Source: Halalkalicoccus sp. CGA53
Lineage (GTDB): Archaea; Halobacteriota; Halobacteria; Halobacteriales; Halalkalicoccaceae
Reading direction: 5' to 3'
DNA length: 64,000 bases
Assembly (NCBI RefSeq): GCF_036429475.1
Contig: NZ_CP144125.1
Coordinates: 1,612,001-1,676,000 of the forward strand
Made by a program: the position numbers and the translations under genes. Positions 33,237 through 41,391 of the stretch are shown one piece after another; positions within the stretch are counted from its first letter, which is position 1; every line of letters begins with the position of its first letter. The notes under the pieces were generated by a model that ran no database searches, was not told where the DNA came from, and worked only from the letters and a program-made list of their open reading frames with translations.

Positions 33237-33461
33237 GTGACCGAGTTCGAGCCCGCTCGGTTCGCGGAACTGACGACGCCGCCGGTGCTCCTCACCGGCA
33301 CCGAGAACGGCCAGTGGGCGAAGGATTCGACCGACCCGCTCGACGACGCGCTCCCGAACAGCCGCGTCGTCACCTTCGACGGCCACGGACACGCCGCGAT
33401 GCTCACCGCGCCGGATCGCTTCAGCGACGAGGTGCCCGCGTTCGTCCGCGAGACGCACTGA
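33237..33461 (+). pseudogene. C-terminal remnant of an alpha/beta hydrolase
   Basis: The frame from about 33237 reads VTEFEPARFAELTTPPVLLT, then WAKDSTDPLDDALPNSRVV and FDGHGHAAMLTAPDRFSDEV, and ends at 33461. This is the last quarter of an alpha/beta hydrolase: the strand before the acidic residue, the strand before the histidine, and GHGHAA with the catalytic His. The nucleophile part is absent. The frame stays open upstream to 33123 but has no family character there, so this is best seen as a 5'-truncated gene. Confidence 0.6.
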
Positions 33462-33677
33462 GGGGACAGCGATCGTTCCCTTCCCGAAATTCGATGGGCC
33501 CGGTCTAGCGAGCACTCGGTTCGTTCGTCGCTAGAGAGCGCCTCTCTCGAGAGGCGTACCGAACCGGACTGACCCGCAGCCCTCGAGTGACTCCTCGATC
33601 GACGGCACTCTGTGCCCCCGCTCGAGGGGTGAATCGGTGGACGGGGAAACCGTCGACCCCGTCGAGGTCGACGCCGC

Positions 33678-34193
33678 TCAGTTCGCGGTCCCGGTCGGGT
33701 CCGCCTCGGCCGGCGCGTACTCCCTGGCGTATCGGCCGGCGAACGGGAGCTCGTATTCCTCCCCGGAGTACGCCTTGTACATCAGGAAGACCCAGACGAC
33801 GACTCCGAACGGTGTGAGGAGGAAGAACCCGAGCCCGAGTACGAGGGCGATCAGCCACCCCACGATCGGGATGAAGGCGAAGAACGTGGTCGCGAACGTG
33901 ACGAGGACACCGAGGACGAACAGCCCGCCGAAGACGACCGTGCTCTGGGCGGCGTGGAACCGGACGAACTCGTTGTCCTCCTCCAGGAGGTAGAACAGGA
34001 CCCCGGTCACGGGACCGAGCAGGTAGCTCAGTGCCCCGGCGACGTTCTCGTCCAACCCCGTTTGCGTCTCCTCACCGGTCGAAACCGCTCGTTCTCCGTC
34101 CTCCCCACCGGCCGTGGCGCCGTCGGTCACCGTCGTCTCGTCCGGAGCCACCCGCTCGGCCGTGTCCTCCGCGTCGTCTCGATCTGTCGCCAT
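33678..34193 (-). CDS. DUF4870-like membrane protein
   Basis: A 171-residue protein. The first 45 residues are acidic and disordered. Three hydrophobic segments follow (about residues 50-66, 78-100 and 105-140), with the family pattern ENVAGALSYLLGPVTGVLFY, then NEFVRFHAAQSTVVFG. A conserved-looking GVVVWVFLMYKAYSGEEYEL stands near the end. This matches DUF4870/Tic20-like small membrane proteins, whose function is unknown. The ATG at 34193 is chosen because further upstream sequence is not conserved-looking. It is about 235 bases from the SDR gene upstream. Confidence 0.78.
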   Translation of the reverse strand: MATDRDDAEDTAERVAPDETTVTDGATAGGEDGERAVSTGEETQTGLDENVAGALSYLLGPVTGVLFYLLEEDNEFVRFHAAQSTVVFGGLFVLGVLVTFATTFFAFIPIVGWLIALVLGLGFFLLTPFGVVVWVFLMYKAYSGEEYELPFAGRYAREYAPAEADPTGTAN

Positions 34194-34430
34194 CGTATCC
34201 CCTCGTCTACACGGACACATATGAAACACACCCCTCTCGGACCGTACTGCCCCGAACGAGACGAGGAAACGCGATCTCGATACGGACCTCTCGTCACGGA
34301 GTTCCGGGATCGCGGATGGCGAGGACGGACCGACGGCTGAAACCACTCGGACCGAGTGTGGCGGCGTCCGATCGGTCGGTCCACCGGTGTATCGGTCGAG
34401 AAGGGAAGTCCCACGACTCCGACCGCCCCC

Positions 34431-35204
34431 TCAGAACTCGAGTGACTCTTGGATCGGCGGGACGCCCTGTGCGACGACCGTCTCGCCGGCGATGTACGAC
34501 GACGCGGGGCTCGCGAGGAACTGGACGACGTCGGCGATCTCCTCGCTCGTTCCGATCCGCCGGTCGACCTCCTCCCTGTCCACCGCCTCCGCGCTCACGC
34601 CCATCTGCGCCTCGACGCCGGGCGTGGCGACGAACCCCGGCGCGACGCAGTTCACCCGCACGCCCCGGTTCGCCCACTCGTAGCCGAGCGTCGCGGTCAG
34701 GTTGCTCACCGCCGCCTTCGCCGCGCCGTAGTGGCTCATGTACGGCGCGCCGCGCTCGCCCGCGACCGACGAGACGTTCACGACCGTTCCGCCGTCGTCC
34801 ATCGCCTCGCCCGCGAGCTGGGTGCAGTGGTAAGTCCCGTGGAGGTTGATGTCGACGATCGTCTTCCAGCCGTTCTCACTCATGTCCGAGAAGGGGGCCA
34901 TGAAGCTCGCACCGGCGTTGTTCACCAGACAGTCGAGCCCGCCGAACTCCTCCACAGTGGCGTCGACGAACTCGCCGACCGCCTCCCGGTCGGTGACGTC
35001 GCACTCGACCGCGAGCGCCGATCCAGGTACCGCACTCGCCTCGATCCCATCGGCGACCGGATCGACGTTCCCCTGCTCGCGCGAGCAGACCACCACGTCC
35101 GCGCCGTCGGCGGCGAAGCGTTCGGCGATCGACTTCCCGATCCCGCTGGACGCGCCGGTGACGATCGCCCGCTGTTCCGCCACGCTGAATCCGTCGGTGG
35201 GCAT
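34431..35204 (-). CDS. Short-chain dehydrogenase/reductase
   Basis: A 257-residue classical SDR. The cofactor motif is TGASSGIGKSIAERF (about residues 17-31), followed by NNAGASFMAP (about 92). The catalytic triad is complete: Ser in VVNVSSVAGE (about 143) and YGAAK (about 158-162). PGFVATPG is near 189. Substrates range from 3-oxoacyl thioesters to alcohols and cannot be fixed from sequence. It is divergent from the metallo-hydrolase gene across 87 bases. In contrast to the SDR at 5036 all catalytic residues are present. Confidence 0.9.
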   Translation of the reverse strand: MPTDGFSVAEQRAIVTGASSGIGKSIAERFAADGADVVVCSREQGNVDPVADGIEASAVPGSALAVECDVTDREAVGEFVDATVEEFGGLDCLVNNAGASFMAPFSDMSENGWKTIVDINLHGTYHCTQLAGEAMDDGGTVVNVSSVAGERGAPYMSHYGAAKAAVSNLTATLGYEWANRGVRVNCVAPGFVATPGVEAQMGVSAEAVDREEVDRRIGTSEEIADVVQFLASPASSYIAGETVVAQGVPPIQESLEF

Positions 35205-35291
35205 GGTCCGACGTGGGGCGAACGCGTGATAACCGTGTGCAAACCCCTCGCCTATCGACGCGCGTTTACCCCCGGAAGGAGTGACGGGCCC

Positions 35292-36260
35292 ATGGAGCGG
35301 ATCTCGCTCGGCAACCAGGAGTTCGAGGGGCGGAACAACGCCTACGTGCTGGAGGGTGAGGGGCTGACGCTCGTCGACACCGGCGTCGCGACCGGGACTA
35401 CCAGGGAGGGGCTCCGAGAGGGCCTCGCCGACCTCGGCTACGGGTTCGCCGACGTCTCGCAGGTCGTGCTCACGCACTTTCACTCGGATCACGCGGGTCT
35501 CGCCGGCGAGATCCAGGCCGAGGGCGACGCGACGGTCTACGTCCACGGGGCCGACGCCCCGCTCGTCGCACAGGAGGAGGCGGCGCTCTCCGACCTCGAC
35601 GCGCTCCGCCGGAGGCTCTTCACGCGCTGGGGGATGCCCGACGAGGAACGGGAGGGCCTGCTCGCCTTCCTCGAGGGCCACACCCACATCGCGGGCGAAC
35701 CCGTGGACGTGACGCCGATCGAGGACGGTACAGCGATCGAGGCCGGCGAGACACTGCTCAGAGCCGTCCACACGCCCGGTCACGCCGCCGGACACTGCTG
35801 TTACGAACTGGAGGGGGCAAGCGAGGCGTTCGTCGGCGACGCGATCCTTCCGGTGTACACGCCGAACGTCGGCGGTGCGGACGTCCGGGTCGACCGACCG
35901 CTCGAACGGTACCTGAAGACACTCTCGCGGATCGCGGGCGCGAAGTACGGTCGCGCCTGGCCCGGCCACCGCGACCCGATCGACGACCCGTCGGGCAGAG
36001 CGCGAACGATCGCCGCACACCACCGAGAGCGTACCGAGAACGTGCTTGGGGTGCTCTCCGAGCACGGCCCCGCCGACGCCTGGACGGTGAGCGCGCACCT
36101 CTTCGGCGACCTCTCGGGCATCCACGTCATGCACGGGCCGGGCGAGGCGTACGCCCACCTCGACCACCTCGCGAGGGAGGGGGTGGTCGCCGACGCCGAC
36201 GGGACCTACGAGCTACTCGAGTCGGATCCGGACCTCGAGGCAGTGCTGGCGGTCGAGTGA
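35292..36260 (+). CDS. Metallo-beta-lactamase-fold hydrolase
   Basis: A 322-residue binuclear metal hydrolase. The main metal motif THFHSDHAG (about residues 60-68) is complete. The third histidine is in TPGHAAGHCCYEL (about 162), and a conserved Asp lies in FVGDAILP (about 180). A PGHRDP segment near 221 supplies the last histidine. The C-terminal 90 residues form a winged-helix-like domain (TENVLGVLSEHGPADAWTVS), as in LACTB2-type thioesterases or nucleases. The substrate may be an acyl thioester or RNA. The local context does not decide. Confidence 0.88.
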   Translation: MERISLGNQEFEGRNNAYVLEGEGLTLVDTGVATGTTREGLREGLADLGYGFADVSQVVLTHFHSDHAGLAGEIQAEGDATVYVHGADAPLVAQEEAALSDLDALRRRLFTRWGMPDEEREGLLAFLEGHTHIAGEPVDVTPIEDGTAIEAGETLLRAVHTPGHAAGHCCYELEGASEAFVGDAILPVYTPNVGGADVRVDRPLERYLKTLSRIAGAKYGRAWPGHRDPIDDPSGRARTIAAHHRERTENVLGVLSEHGPADAWTVSAHLFGDLSGIHVMHGPGEAYAHLDHLAREGVVADADGTYELLESDPDLEAVLAVE

Positions 36261-36280
36261 GCCGGACCCCGTAGCGCCGC

Positions 36281-37255
36281 TCACTCGGCCGCTGGCGCGA
36301 GCTCCTCGACCGTCCGCTCGACCGTCTCCCCGCTCGCTCGCTCCGGGACGACCAGGATCGGCTCGTCGACGGTCGGCAGCGTCGCGATCTCCGAAAACCG
36401 TTCTCTGGCCTCCTCGGGGGTTCCCGCGACGCCGAGCGCCTCGACCATCCCGTCGGTGACCTCGTCGACCGCCCGTCCGCGCTCGCCCGCCGCCCACGCC
36501 TCCGAGACCGTCTCCGCCTCCTCCGGAAACAGCGTCGCGACCGACTTCCTGTACCCCGGTCCGTTGCCGACGTAGTAGGCGACGTGGCTGCGGATCAGGT
36601 CGTACGCCTCGTCTCGCTCCTCGCACACCGCGGAGGGGACGTAGGGGGAGACGTCGATCTCGTCCGGGTCTCTGCCGGCCTCCGCCGCTGCCTCGGCGAT
36701 CACCGAGAACGCCTCGTCCATGCGCGGGAACGGGACGTTGTGCGGGAGCCAGCCGTCACAGAGCCGGCCCGTCAGCCGCCTGTTCGCCGGCCCGAGCGCC
36801 GCGTTGTAGAGCGCGACGTCCACGCCGAGCGGGGGGACGCCCTCGACGCGGCGGAACTCGCCCGAATAGCTCACCCGATCGCCGTCGCCGGTGAGCTTTT
36901 TCACGAGCTCAACCGTCTCGTGGGCCTGCCCGATCGGCGAGTCGAACTCGAGGCCGTGGATCGCCTCGATCGCCCGCGGCGTGCTCGGGCCGACGCCGAC
37001 TCTGACCGTCTGGTCCGTGGCTCTCGCGAGCGACGCGGCCGCGCCCGCGATGGCGGCCGGGGTCCGCGAAAAGACGTTGACGATCGCCGTCCCCACCGGG
37101 AGGTCGGTCGCCTCGGCGATCCGACCGAGCCTGACGAACGCGTCCCACCCCCAGAGTTCGCCGCTCCAGATCGAGCTGTAGCCACCCGACTCGGCGCGCC
37201 TCGAGATCTCAACCGGACCGACACCCGTGTTCGGGACGAGCAGCCCACGGTGCAT
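36281..37255 (-). CDS. LLM-class (F420-dependent type) oxidoreductase
   Basis: A 324-residue TIM-barrel protein of the luciferase-like monooxygenase superfamily. The start GLLVPNTGVGPVEISRRAES is typical, followed by SSIWSGELWGWDAF, then LPVGTAIVNVFSRTPAAIAG and VRVGVGPSTPRAIEAI. These correspond to the cofactor-binding strands of archaeal F420-dependent members such as Mer-like enzymes. It likely reduces or oxidises an unknown substrate with coenzyme F420 or FMN. It converges with the metallo-hydrolase gene and diverges from the DUF389 gene. Confidence 0.87.
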   Translation of the reverse strand: MHRGLLVPNTGVGPVEISRRAESGGYSSIWSGELWGWDAFVRLGRIAEATDLPVGTAIVNVFSRTPAAIAGAAASLARATDQTVRVGVGPSTPRAIEAIHGLEFDSPIGQAHETVELVKKLTGDGDRVSYSGEFRRVEGVPPLGVDVALYNAALGPANRRLTGRLCDGWLPHNVPFPRMDEAFSVIAEAAAEAGRDPDEIDVSPYVPSAVCEERDEAYDLIRSHVAYYVGNGPGYRKSVATLFPEEAETVSEAWAAGERGRAVDEVTDGMVEALGVAGTPEEARERFSEIATLPTVDEPILVVPERASGETVERTVEELAPAAE

Positions 37256-37333
37256 GTCACTCGATCTCGTGCCGGTCGGAAAACCGTGCCGGTCGATCAC
37301 GCCGGTTTTGTGTGTGGTCCGAGAGTGGACGGT

Positions 37334-38623
37334 ATGCGAGTGGTTCGGGTCCTCGTTCCGGAGGACCGCCGCGATGGCTGGCTCGACGCACTCGACGACC
37401 GCGACGTGGACTACGTTGTCACCGCGGAGTCGAGCGGTCGATCCGAGGGGGTGGTCGTCGAGTTCCCGCTGCCGACGGCGGCCGTCGGCACCGTCATGGA
37501 CGACCTCAGGGAGGAGGGCTTCGACGGGGAGTACACCGTCATCACGAGCGCCGAGACCGCGACGACCGAGAACTTCGACGCGCTCCAGCGACGCTACTCC
37601 GGCAGACACGACGACAGCATCGACCGGACCGAGATCCGCGCGAAGGCGTTCACGATGACGCCGAACCTCAGCACCTACTACGTGATGACCGTGCTGAGCG
37701 CGGTCGTCGCGACCGCCGGGCTCTTACTCGACTCGCCGGCGATCGTCGTCGGCGCGATGGTGATCGCCCCGCAGGTGAGCGCCGCGCTCACCGCGAGCAT
37801 CGGAACCGTCCTCGACGACCCCTCGATGATCTGGGAGGGATTTCGTGCGCTCGTCCTCGGTCTGCTCGTCGCGGTCGTCGGCGCCACGATCTTCGCCTGG
37901 GCGGTCCGGACGATGTACTTCGTCCCACCGGCGCTCGACGTCCGGACGGTCGCCCAGATCGATCGCCGGATCGCCCCCGGCGTGCTCGCGGTCGTGGTCG
38001 GGATCGGTGCGGGGGCTGCAGGCGCGTTCGGCCTCGCGACGGCCGTCCCGATCTCGATCGTCGGCGTGATGATCGCCGCGGCACTCATCCCCGCCGCCGC
38101 GGCGGTCGGCATCGGCATCGCCTGGGGGCTTCCCTCGGTGGCGATCGGCGCGTTCGTCCTCCTCGTCGTGAACACCGTGCTGATCACGCTCTCCGCGATG
38201 GCCGTGCTCTGGTGGCTCGGCTACCGGCCCGACGACTGGGACGATCGGGAGTTCGGTGACCGGCTCTCCGTCGATAGGTTCGACCGCGGGCTCGCGGCGA
38301 TCGGCGTCCTGCTCGTCGTGCTGATCGTCTCCGGCGGGGTGATCGCGAGCGAGGTCCACTTCGACGTGCAGGTCAACGGGGAGATCGAGCGGACGCTCTC
38401 CGAGGAGCAGTTCTCCGACCTCGAACTCGTCTCGGTGCAGACGCAGTTCAGCGACGCCGGGCTCACCGAGGAGGACAGGCGTATCTCGATCGTGATCAAC
38501 CGGCCCGCGGACACCGACTTCCCGGGGCTCACCGACCGGCTCGCGGAGGCGATCACCGAGCGGACCGGAACCGCCGTTATCGTCGAGATCGAGTACCTGG
38601 AGAAGGACAGCTCCGACCGGTAG
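37334..38623 (+). CDS. DUF389 membrane protein (TIGR00341 type)
   Basis: A 429-residue protein. The first 100 residues are a soluble ACT-like domain (MRVVRVLVPEDRRDGWLDAL). About six to eight hydrophobic helices follow (residues 115-350) with the family motif SPAIVVGAMVIAPQVSAALT (about 136). A soluble C-terminal domain of about 90 residues ends in IVEIEYLEK. Such proteins are widespread in haloarchaea, but their role is unknown. The start at 37334 is placed at the beginning of the ACT-like domain. The next gene starts 19 bases after its stop and may be co-transcribed. Confidence 0.88.
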   Translation: MRVVRVLVPEDRRDGWLDALDDRDVDYVVTAESSGRSEGVVVEFPLPTAAVGTVMDDLREEGFDGEYTVITSAETATTENFDALQRRYSGRHDDSIDRTEIRAKAFTMTPNLSTYYVMTVLSAVVATAGLLLDSPAIVVGAMVIAPQVSAALTASIGTVLDDPSMIWEGFRALVLGLLVAVVGATIFAWAVRTMYFVPPALDVRTVAQIDRRIAPGVLAVVVGIGAGAAGAFGLATAVPISIVGVMIAAALIPAAAAVGIGIAWGLPSVAIGAFVLLVVNTVLITLSAMAVLWWLGYRPDDWDDREFGDRLSVDRFDRGLAAIGVLLVVLIVSGGVIASEVHFDVQVNGEIERTLSEEQFSDLELVSVQTQFSDAGLTEEDRRISIVINRPADTDFPGLTDRLAEAITERTGTAVIVEIEYLEKDSSDR

Positions 38624-38641
38624 CCCGCCGCGCACAGCTAT

Positions 38642-39526
38642 ATGTGCGTCGCGTCCCTCTCGTACGGCGTGCGATTCGCTCGTCACGGCACCGGCCTGCG
38701 TGCCGACCTCGCCGCGCTCGCCTCGCAGGTCCACCCCGTGTTCATGCTCCCACCGCTCGCGAGCTCCTGGTTCGGGAGCATGCTCTCCGGGCAGTTCTCG
38801 CTCGCGCTCGGGACGTTGCACATGACGGCGATCTTCCTCGCGGTCTACACCGCCCACGTCAAGGACGGCTACGTCGACTTCCACATGCGAAGCGAGGACG
38901 ACGACCACCCGATCACCGAACCCGGCTGTCGGCTCGCCCTGCTCTCGGCGTCGGGCGCCTTCTTCGCCTGCCTCGTGCTGCTCTGGCTCTCGGTCGACCT
39001 CTGGGCGGCGCTCCTCACGCTTCCCACCTGGCTCATCGCCTACAACCACGCCCCGCGGCTCGACATGCACCCCCTCGGCGCGACGATGGGTTACCCGGCG
39101 GGGATCGCCCTCGCGATCGTCGGCGGCTACTACGCCCAGACGACGACGCTCTCGACCGTGGTACTCGCGTTCGCCCTCGTCTTCCTCGTGCTGCTCACGG
39201 GGATCAAGGTGATCGACGACGAGGACGACTACGCGTACGACCGCTCGATCGGAAAACGCAGCGTCGCGGTCGTCCTCGGTCCCGGACGCGCCCGCGACTT
39301 CGCCTACGGGCTGATGGGGCTCTCGCTCGCGCTCGTGACCGCCTTCGCGCTGCTCCCGGTCTTCCCGGTCGAGAGCCTCGGCGCGGTCCTCGCGTTCGGG
39401 GTCGTCGCCGGCTTCGCGCGCCGGAGCGACGACCCGACGCTCGCGACGATGCTCCTCGTCCGGGGGGCGTACGTCTTCCTCGCGCTGTTGCTCGCGGCGG
39501 TCTACTTCCGCCCGCTCGGATGGTGA
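38642..39526 (+). CDS. UbiA-type prenyltransferase
   Basis: A 294-residue integral membrane protein with eight or nine helices. Both aspartate-rich loops of the UbiA superfamily are present: DGYVDFHMRSEDDDH (about residues 78-92) and DDEDDYAYDRSIGKR (about 196-210). They bind the diphosphate of the prenyl donor through Mg2+. The first loop is less regular than the usual NxxxDxxxD. Family members make menaquinone, heme O or archaeal ether lipids. Which one applies here is not clear. It follows the DUF389 gene by 18 bases. Confidence 0.85.
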   Translation: MCVASLSYGVRFARHGTGLRADLAALASQVHPVFMLPPLASSWFGSMLSGQFSLALGTLHMTAIFLAVYTAHVKDGYVDFHMRSEDDDHPITEPGCRLALLSASGAFFACLVLLWLSVDLWAALLTLPTWLIAYNHAPRLDMHPLGATMGYPAGIALAIVGGYYAQTTTLSTVVLAFALVFLVLLTGIKVIDDEDDYAYDRSIGKRSVAVVLGPGRARDFAYGLMGLSLALVTAFALLPVFPVESLGAVLAFGVVAGFARRSDDPTLATMLLVRGAYVFLALLLAAVYFRPLGW

Positions 39527-39707
39527 CGCCCTCGATCCGGTCGAGGGCTCGCCCGGCCTCCCGCCGGACGTACTCGCACTCGACGTCGTTCGCCCAAAAC
39601 AGCTCCACGAGCAGCGCCGTCCCACGCTCGAAATCCGCTGGTCCCGTGGGGTGCTCGGTCGCGATTCCCTGCCAGAACGTGAAACGGATCGTCGCGAGCG
39701 GTTCTTG
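39527..39707 (-). pseudogene. Possible fragment of an unrecognised protein
   Basis: Opposite to the UbiA gene, a minus-strand frame reads PLATIRFTFWQGIATEHPTG and later ALLVELFWANDVECEYVRRE and EAGRALDRIEGVTI. It has GC-rich third positions like real genes here. No start codon lies between the frame's upstream TAA (39708-39710) and the coding-like part. The downstream end runs into UbiA antisense. It looks like a decayed or truncated gene. I recognise no family. The bases 39711-39914 contain nothing else I can identify. Confidence 0.3.
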
Positions 39708-39914
39708 TTAGATCGCCTAACTGGCCCCGGCGAGCGGTCGGCCCGTTCCTCTCCTCGCACCAGCCCGCACACTGACCGGATCCGAGGTCCCATCCGTAGC
39801 TATCCCCTGGTGAGGATTATCGTCGTTCACCTCCCACAGGCCGGGTTCGCGACGCGGAACTCGGTTCGTGACGGAACCGAGACGGTTAGGACCCCCCGAC
39901 GCATCTGAGGTGCT

Positions 39915-40334
39915 ATGGCCGAGCCTGTCGAGAAGGCGTACGCCTACGTCACGCGGTTCGTCGCGAACCCGCGCGAACTGCTCGTCTTCAGCCACAGGAA
40001 CCGCGACGCGGGCGTGCAGGTCCCGAAGGGGACGATCGAACCGGGGGAGGACCCCAGAGAGGCCGTCGTCCGGGAGGTCCGCGAGGAGACCGGGCTCACG
40101 GAGCTCCACCGAATCGACTACCTCGTCACCGACACCTGGGAACACCCGAACCGCGGGCTCTACCGCAGACACTTCTTCCACGTCGAGGTCGACCACGAGC
40201 GCGAGCGCTGGAGCCACTCGGTCACCGGCGGCGGCGAGGACGACGGCCTCGTCTTCGAGTACCGCTGGCAGCCGTTCGAGGACGTCTCGCTCTCGCGGGA
40301 GATGGGCGAGTACCTCCACCGGCTGTTCGACTGA
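39915..40334 (+). CDS. NUDIX hydrolase
   Basis: A 139-residue protein with a complete NUDIX box GTIEPGEDPREAVVREVREE followed by TGL (about residues 39-61). This Mg2+-binding helix hydrolyses nucleoside diphosphates linked to other groups. The N-terminal strand KAYAYVTRFVANPRELLVFS and the C-terminal EYLHRLF are standard. The substrate might be a nucleotide sugar, a damaged nucleotide or a dinucleotide, and this cannot be inferred. It stands alone between the UbiA gene and a convergent lipoprotein gene. Confidence 0.92.
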   Translation: MAEPVEKAYAYVTRFVANPRELLVFSHRNRDAGVQVPKGTIEPGEDPREAVVREVREETGLTELHRIDYLVTDTWEHPNRGLYRRHFFHVEVDHERERWSHSVTGGGEDDGLVFEYRWQPFEDVSLSREMGEYLHRLFD

Positions 40335-40372
40335 TCCGCTGATCGGGCGGCGGTCGTCGCCCACGGCCGGAG

Positions 40373-41038
40373 TCAGGCCGGGTGTTCCAGGGCTTCGAGG
40401 AGCGTCTCGATCGCCGCCCGATCGTCGAGGAAGGCCGGGTAACCGCCGACACAGATCACGAAATCCACGTCGGAGTCGACCGGTTCGCTCACGTGGAGCG
40501 TCGCGTCGATCTCGACCGGCAGGTCCGCGATCCTGACCGGTGCGTCGTACACCCCGACGGTCGTCTCGGCCCCGAGGATCGTCGTCTCGTAGCCCTCCCG
40601 CCGGTCGAGCTCCCCGATCTCCGTGTATCCTCGCTGGAGCCCCTCACCGTCCCGAACCAGCTCTGCGACCGCCCGGTCGTCGGCGTCCTCGATCGGGTTC
40701 AGCACCCTCCCGAGGACCTCGCCTTTCGGCGTCGCGTAGGCCGCGAAGACCGCCCCCTGTATCCGCTGGCCCGTGACCTCGACCGCGCGATCGTACTCGA
40801 CGGCCCGGTCGACGAACGTGACCTCCCGACGCTGGCCGACCGCCTCGACCGTCTCCGTGTGCCGTTCAGTCCACCGTTCGCGCTCGTCGTAGCCGACCTC
40901 CTCCAGTACGCTCTCCGGAACGGCGGCGCGCGCCGCGCGGAACTCGACGCCGTCGCCGATCGCGAGGTCGAGACAGCCGGCGACGGTCGCGACGGCGAGA
41001 CCTCCCGTGGCGAGGAACGCACGGCGGGTCCGGTTCAT
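40373..41038 (-). CDS. Tat-type lipoprotein of the DUF6517 family
   Basis: A 221-residue protein. The signal is NRTRRAFLATGGLAVATVAG followed by Cys at about residue 21: a twin arginine followed by a lipobox, so the mature protein should be exported folded and anchored by lipid on the outer face. The rest is beta-rich (REVTFVDRAVEYDRAVEVTG, then GAVFAAYATPKGEVLGRVLNP) and matches DUF6517 lipoproteins of haloarchaea. The function is unknown. It is convergent with the NUDIX gene. Confidence 0.82.
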   Translation of the reverse strand: MNRTRRAFLATGGLAVATVAGCLDLAIGDGVEFRAARAAVPESVLEEVGYDERERWTERHTETVEAVGQRREVTFVDRAVEYDRAVEVTGQRIQGAVFAAYATPKGEVLGRVLNPIEDADDRAVAELVRDGEGLQRGYTEIGELDRREGYETTILGAETTVGVYDAPVRIADLPVEIDATLHVSEPVDSDVDFVICVGGYPAFLDDRAAIETLLEALEHPA

Positions 41039-41125
41039 ACTCGGTACTGAGCCCGAGCGCGTAAATCGCTCACCACTTCACGACGGTCACCTCGTCCTGC
41101 TCACGATCTCGATCACTACCTCCGA

Positions 41126-41140
41126 GTACACGTAGTGTAC
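41126..41140. promoter_or_regulatory. Inverted repeat GTACAC-GTA-GTGTAC
   Basis: A perfect six-base inverted repeat with a three-base spacer. It lies 12 bases before the open frame of the Doc remnant, where the antitoxin or operator of an intact toxin-antitoxin locus could have been. It may be a surviving repressor site. Confidence 0.35.
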
Positions 41141-41151
41141 ACAACCGTTGA

Positions 41152-41361
41152 AACGACGTCGAGAACGGGAGTTCCGGAACGGTAGTCGAGACGATTCACG
41201 AGAAGGCGTTTCACCTTCTCCGACCGTTGGTAGCGAATCACCCGTTCGTCGACGGGAACAAGCGCATTGCGCTCACCACGACGGCCGTACTCTACTCGAT
41301 CGTCCGCTTCGCGTCCGTCTCACCGGAAGCGGTCTCGGAGACGCTCTATGCCGACGACTGA
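41152..41361 (+). pseudogene. Remnant of a Doc (Fic-fold) toxin
   Basis: The frame reads ETIHEKAFHLLRPLVANHPF and then VDGNKRIALTTTAVLYSIVR, ending at TGA 41359-41361. HPFVDGNKR is the active motif of Doc/Fic proteins. In haloarchaeal Doc it is preceded by a PETIHEKAFHLLRLLVAN-type segment, as here. The N-terminal half of the toxin is missing (a TGA at 41149-41151 closes the frame) and no antitoxin is present. The C-terminus is short. The core motif is perfectly kept, so the loss of the gene front appears recent. Confidence 0.75.
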
Positions 41362-41391
41362 TCTCTCTCGTCTCGCCGTCCTCGCGCCCTC

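Noticed and set aside
36908-38187. Several long open frames antisense to the LLM and DUF389 genes
   Set aside because: They have no recognisable domains and are rich in Arg, Pro and Ser, as expected for shadows. The opposite-strand genes have clear family motifs.
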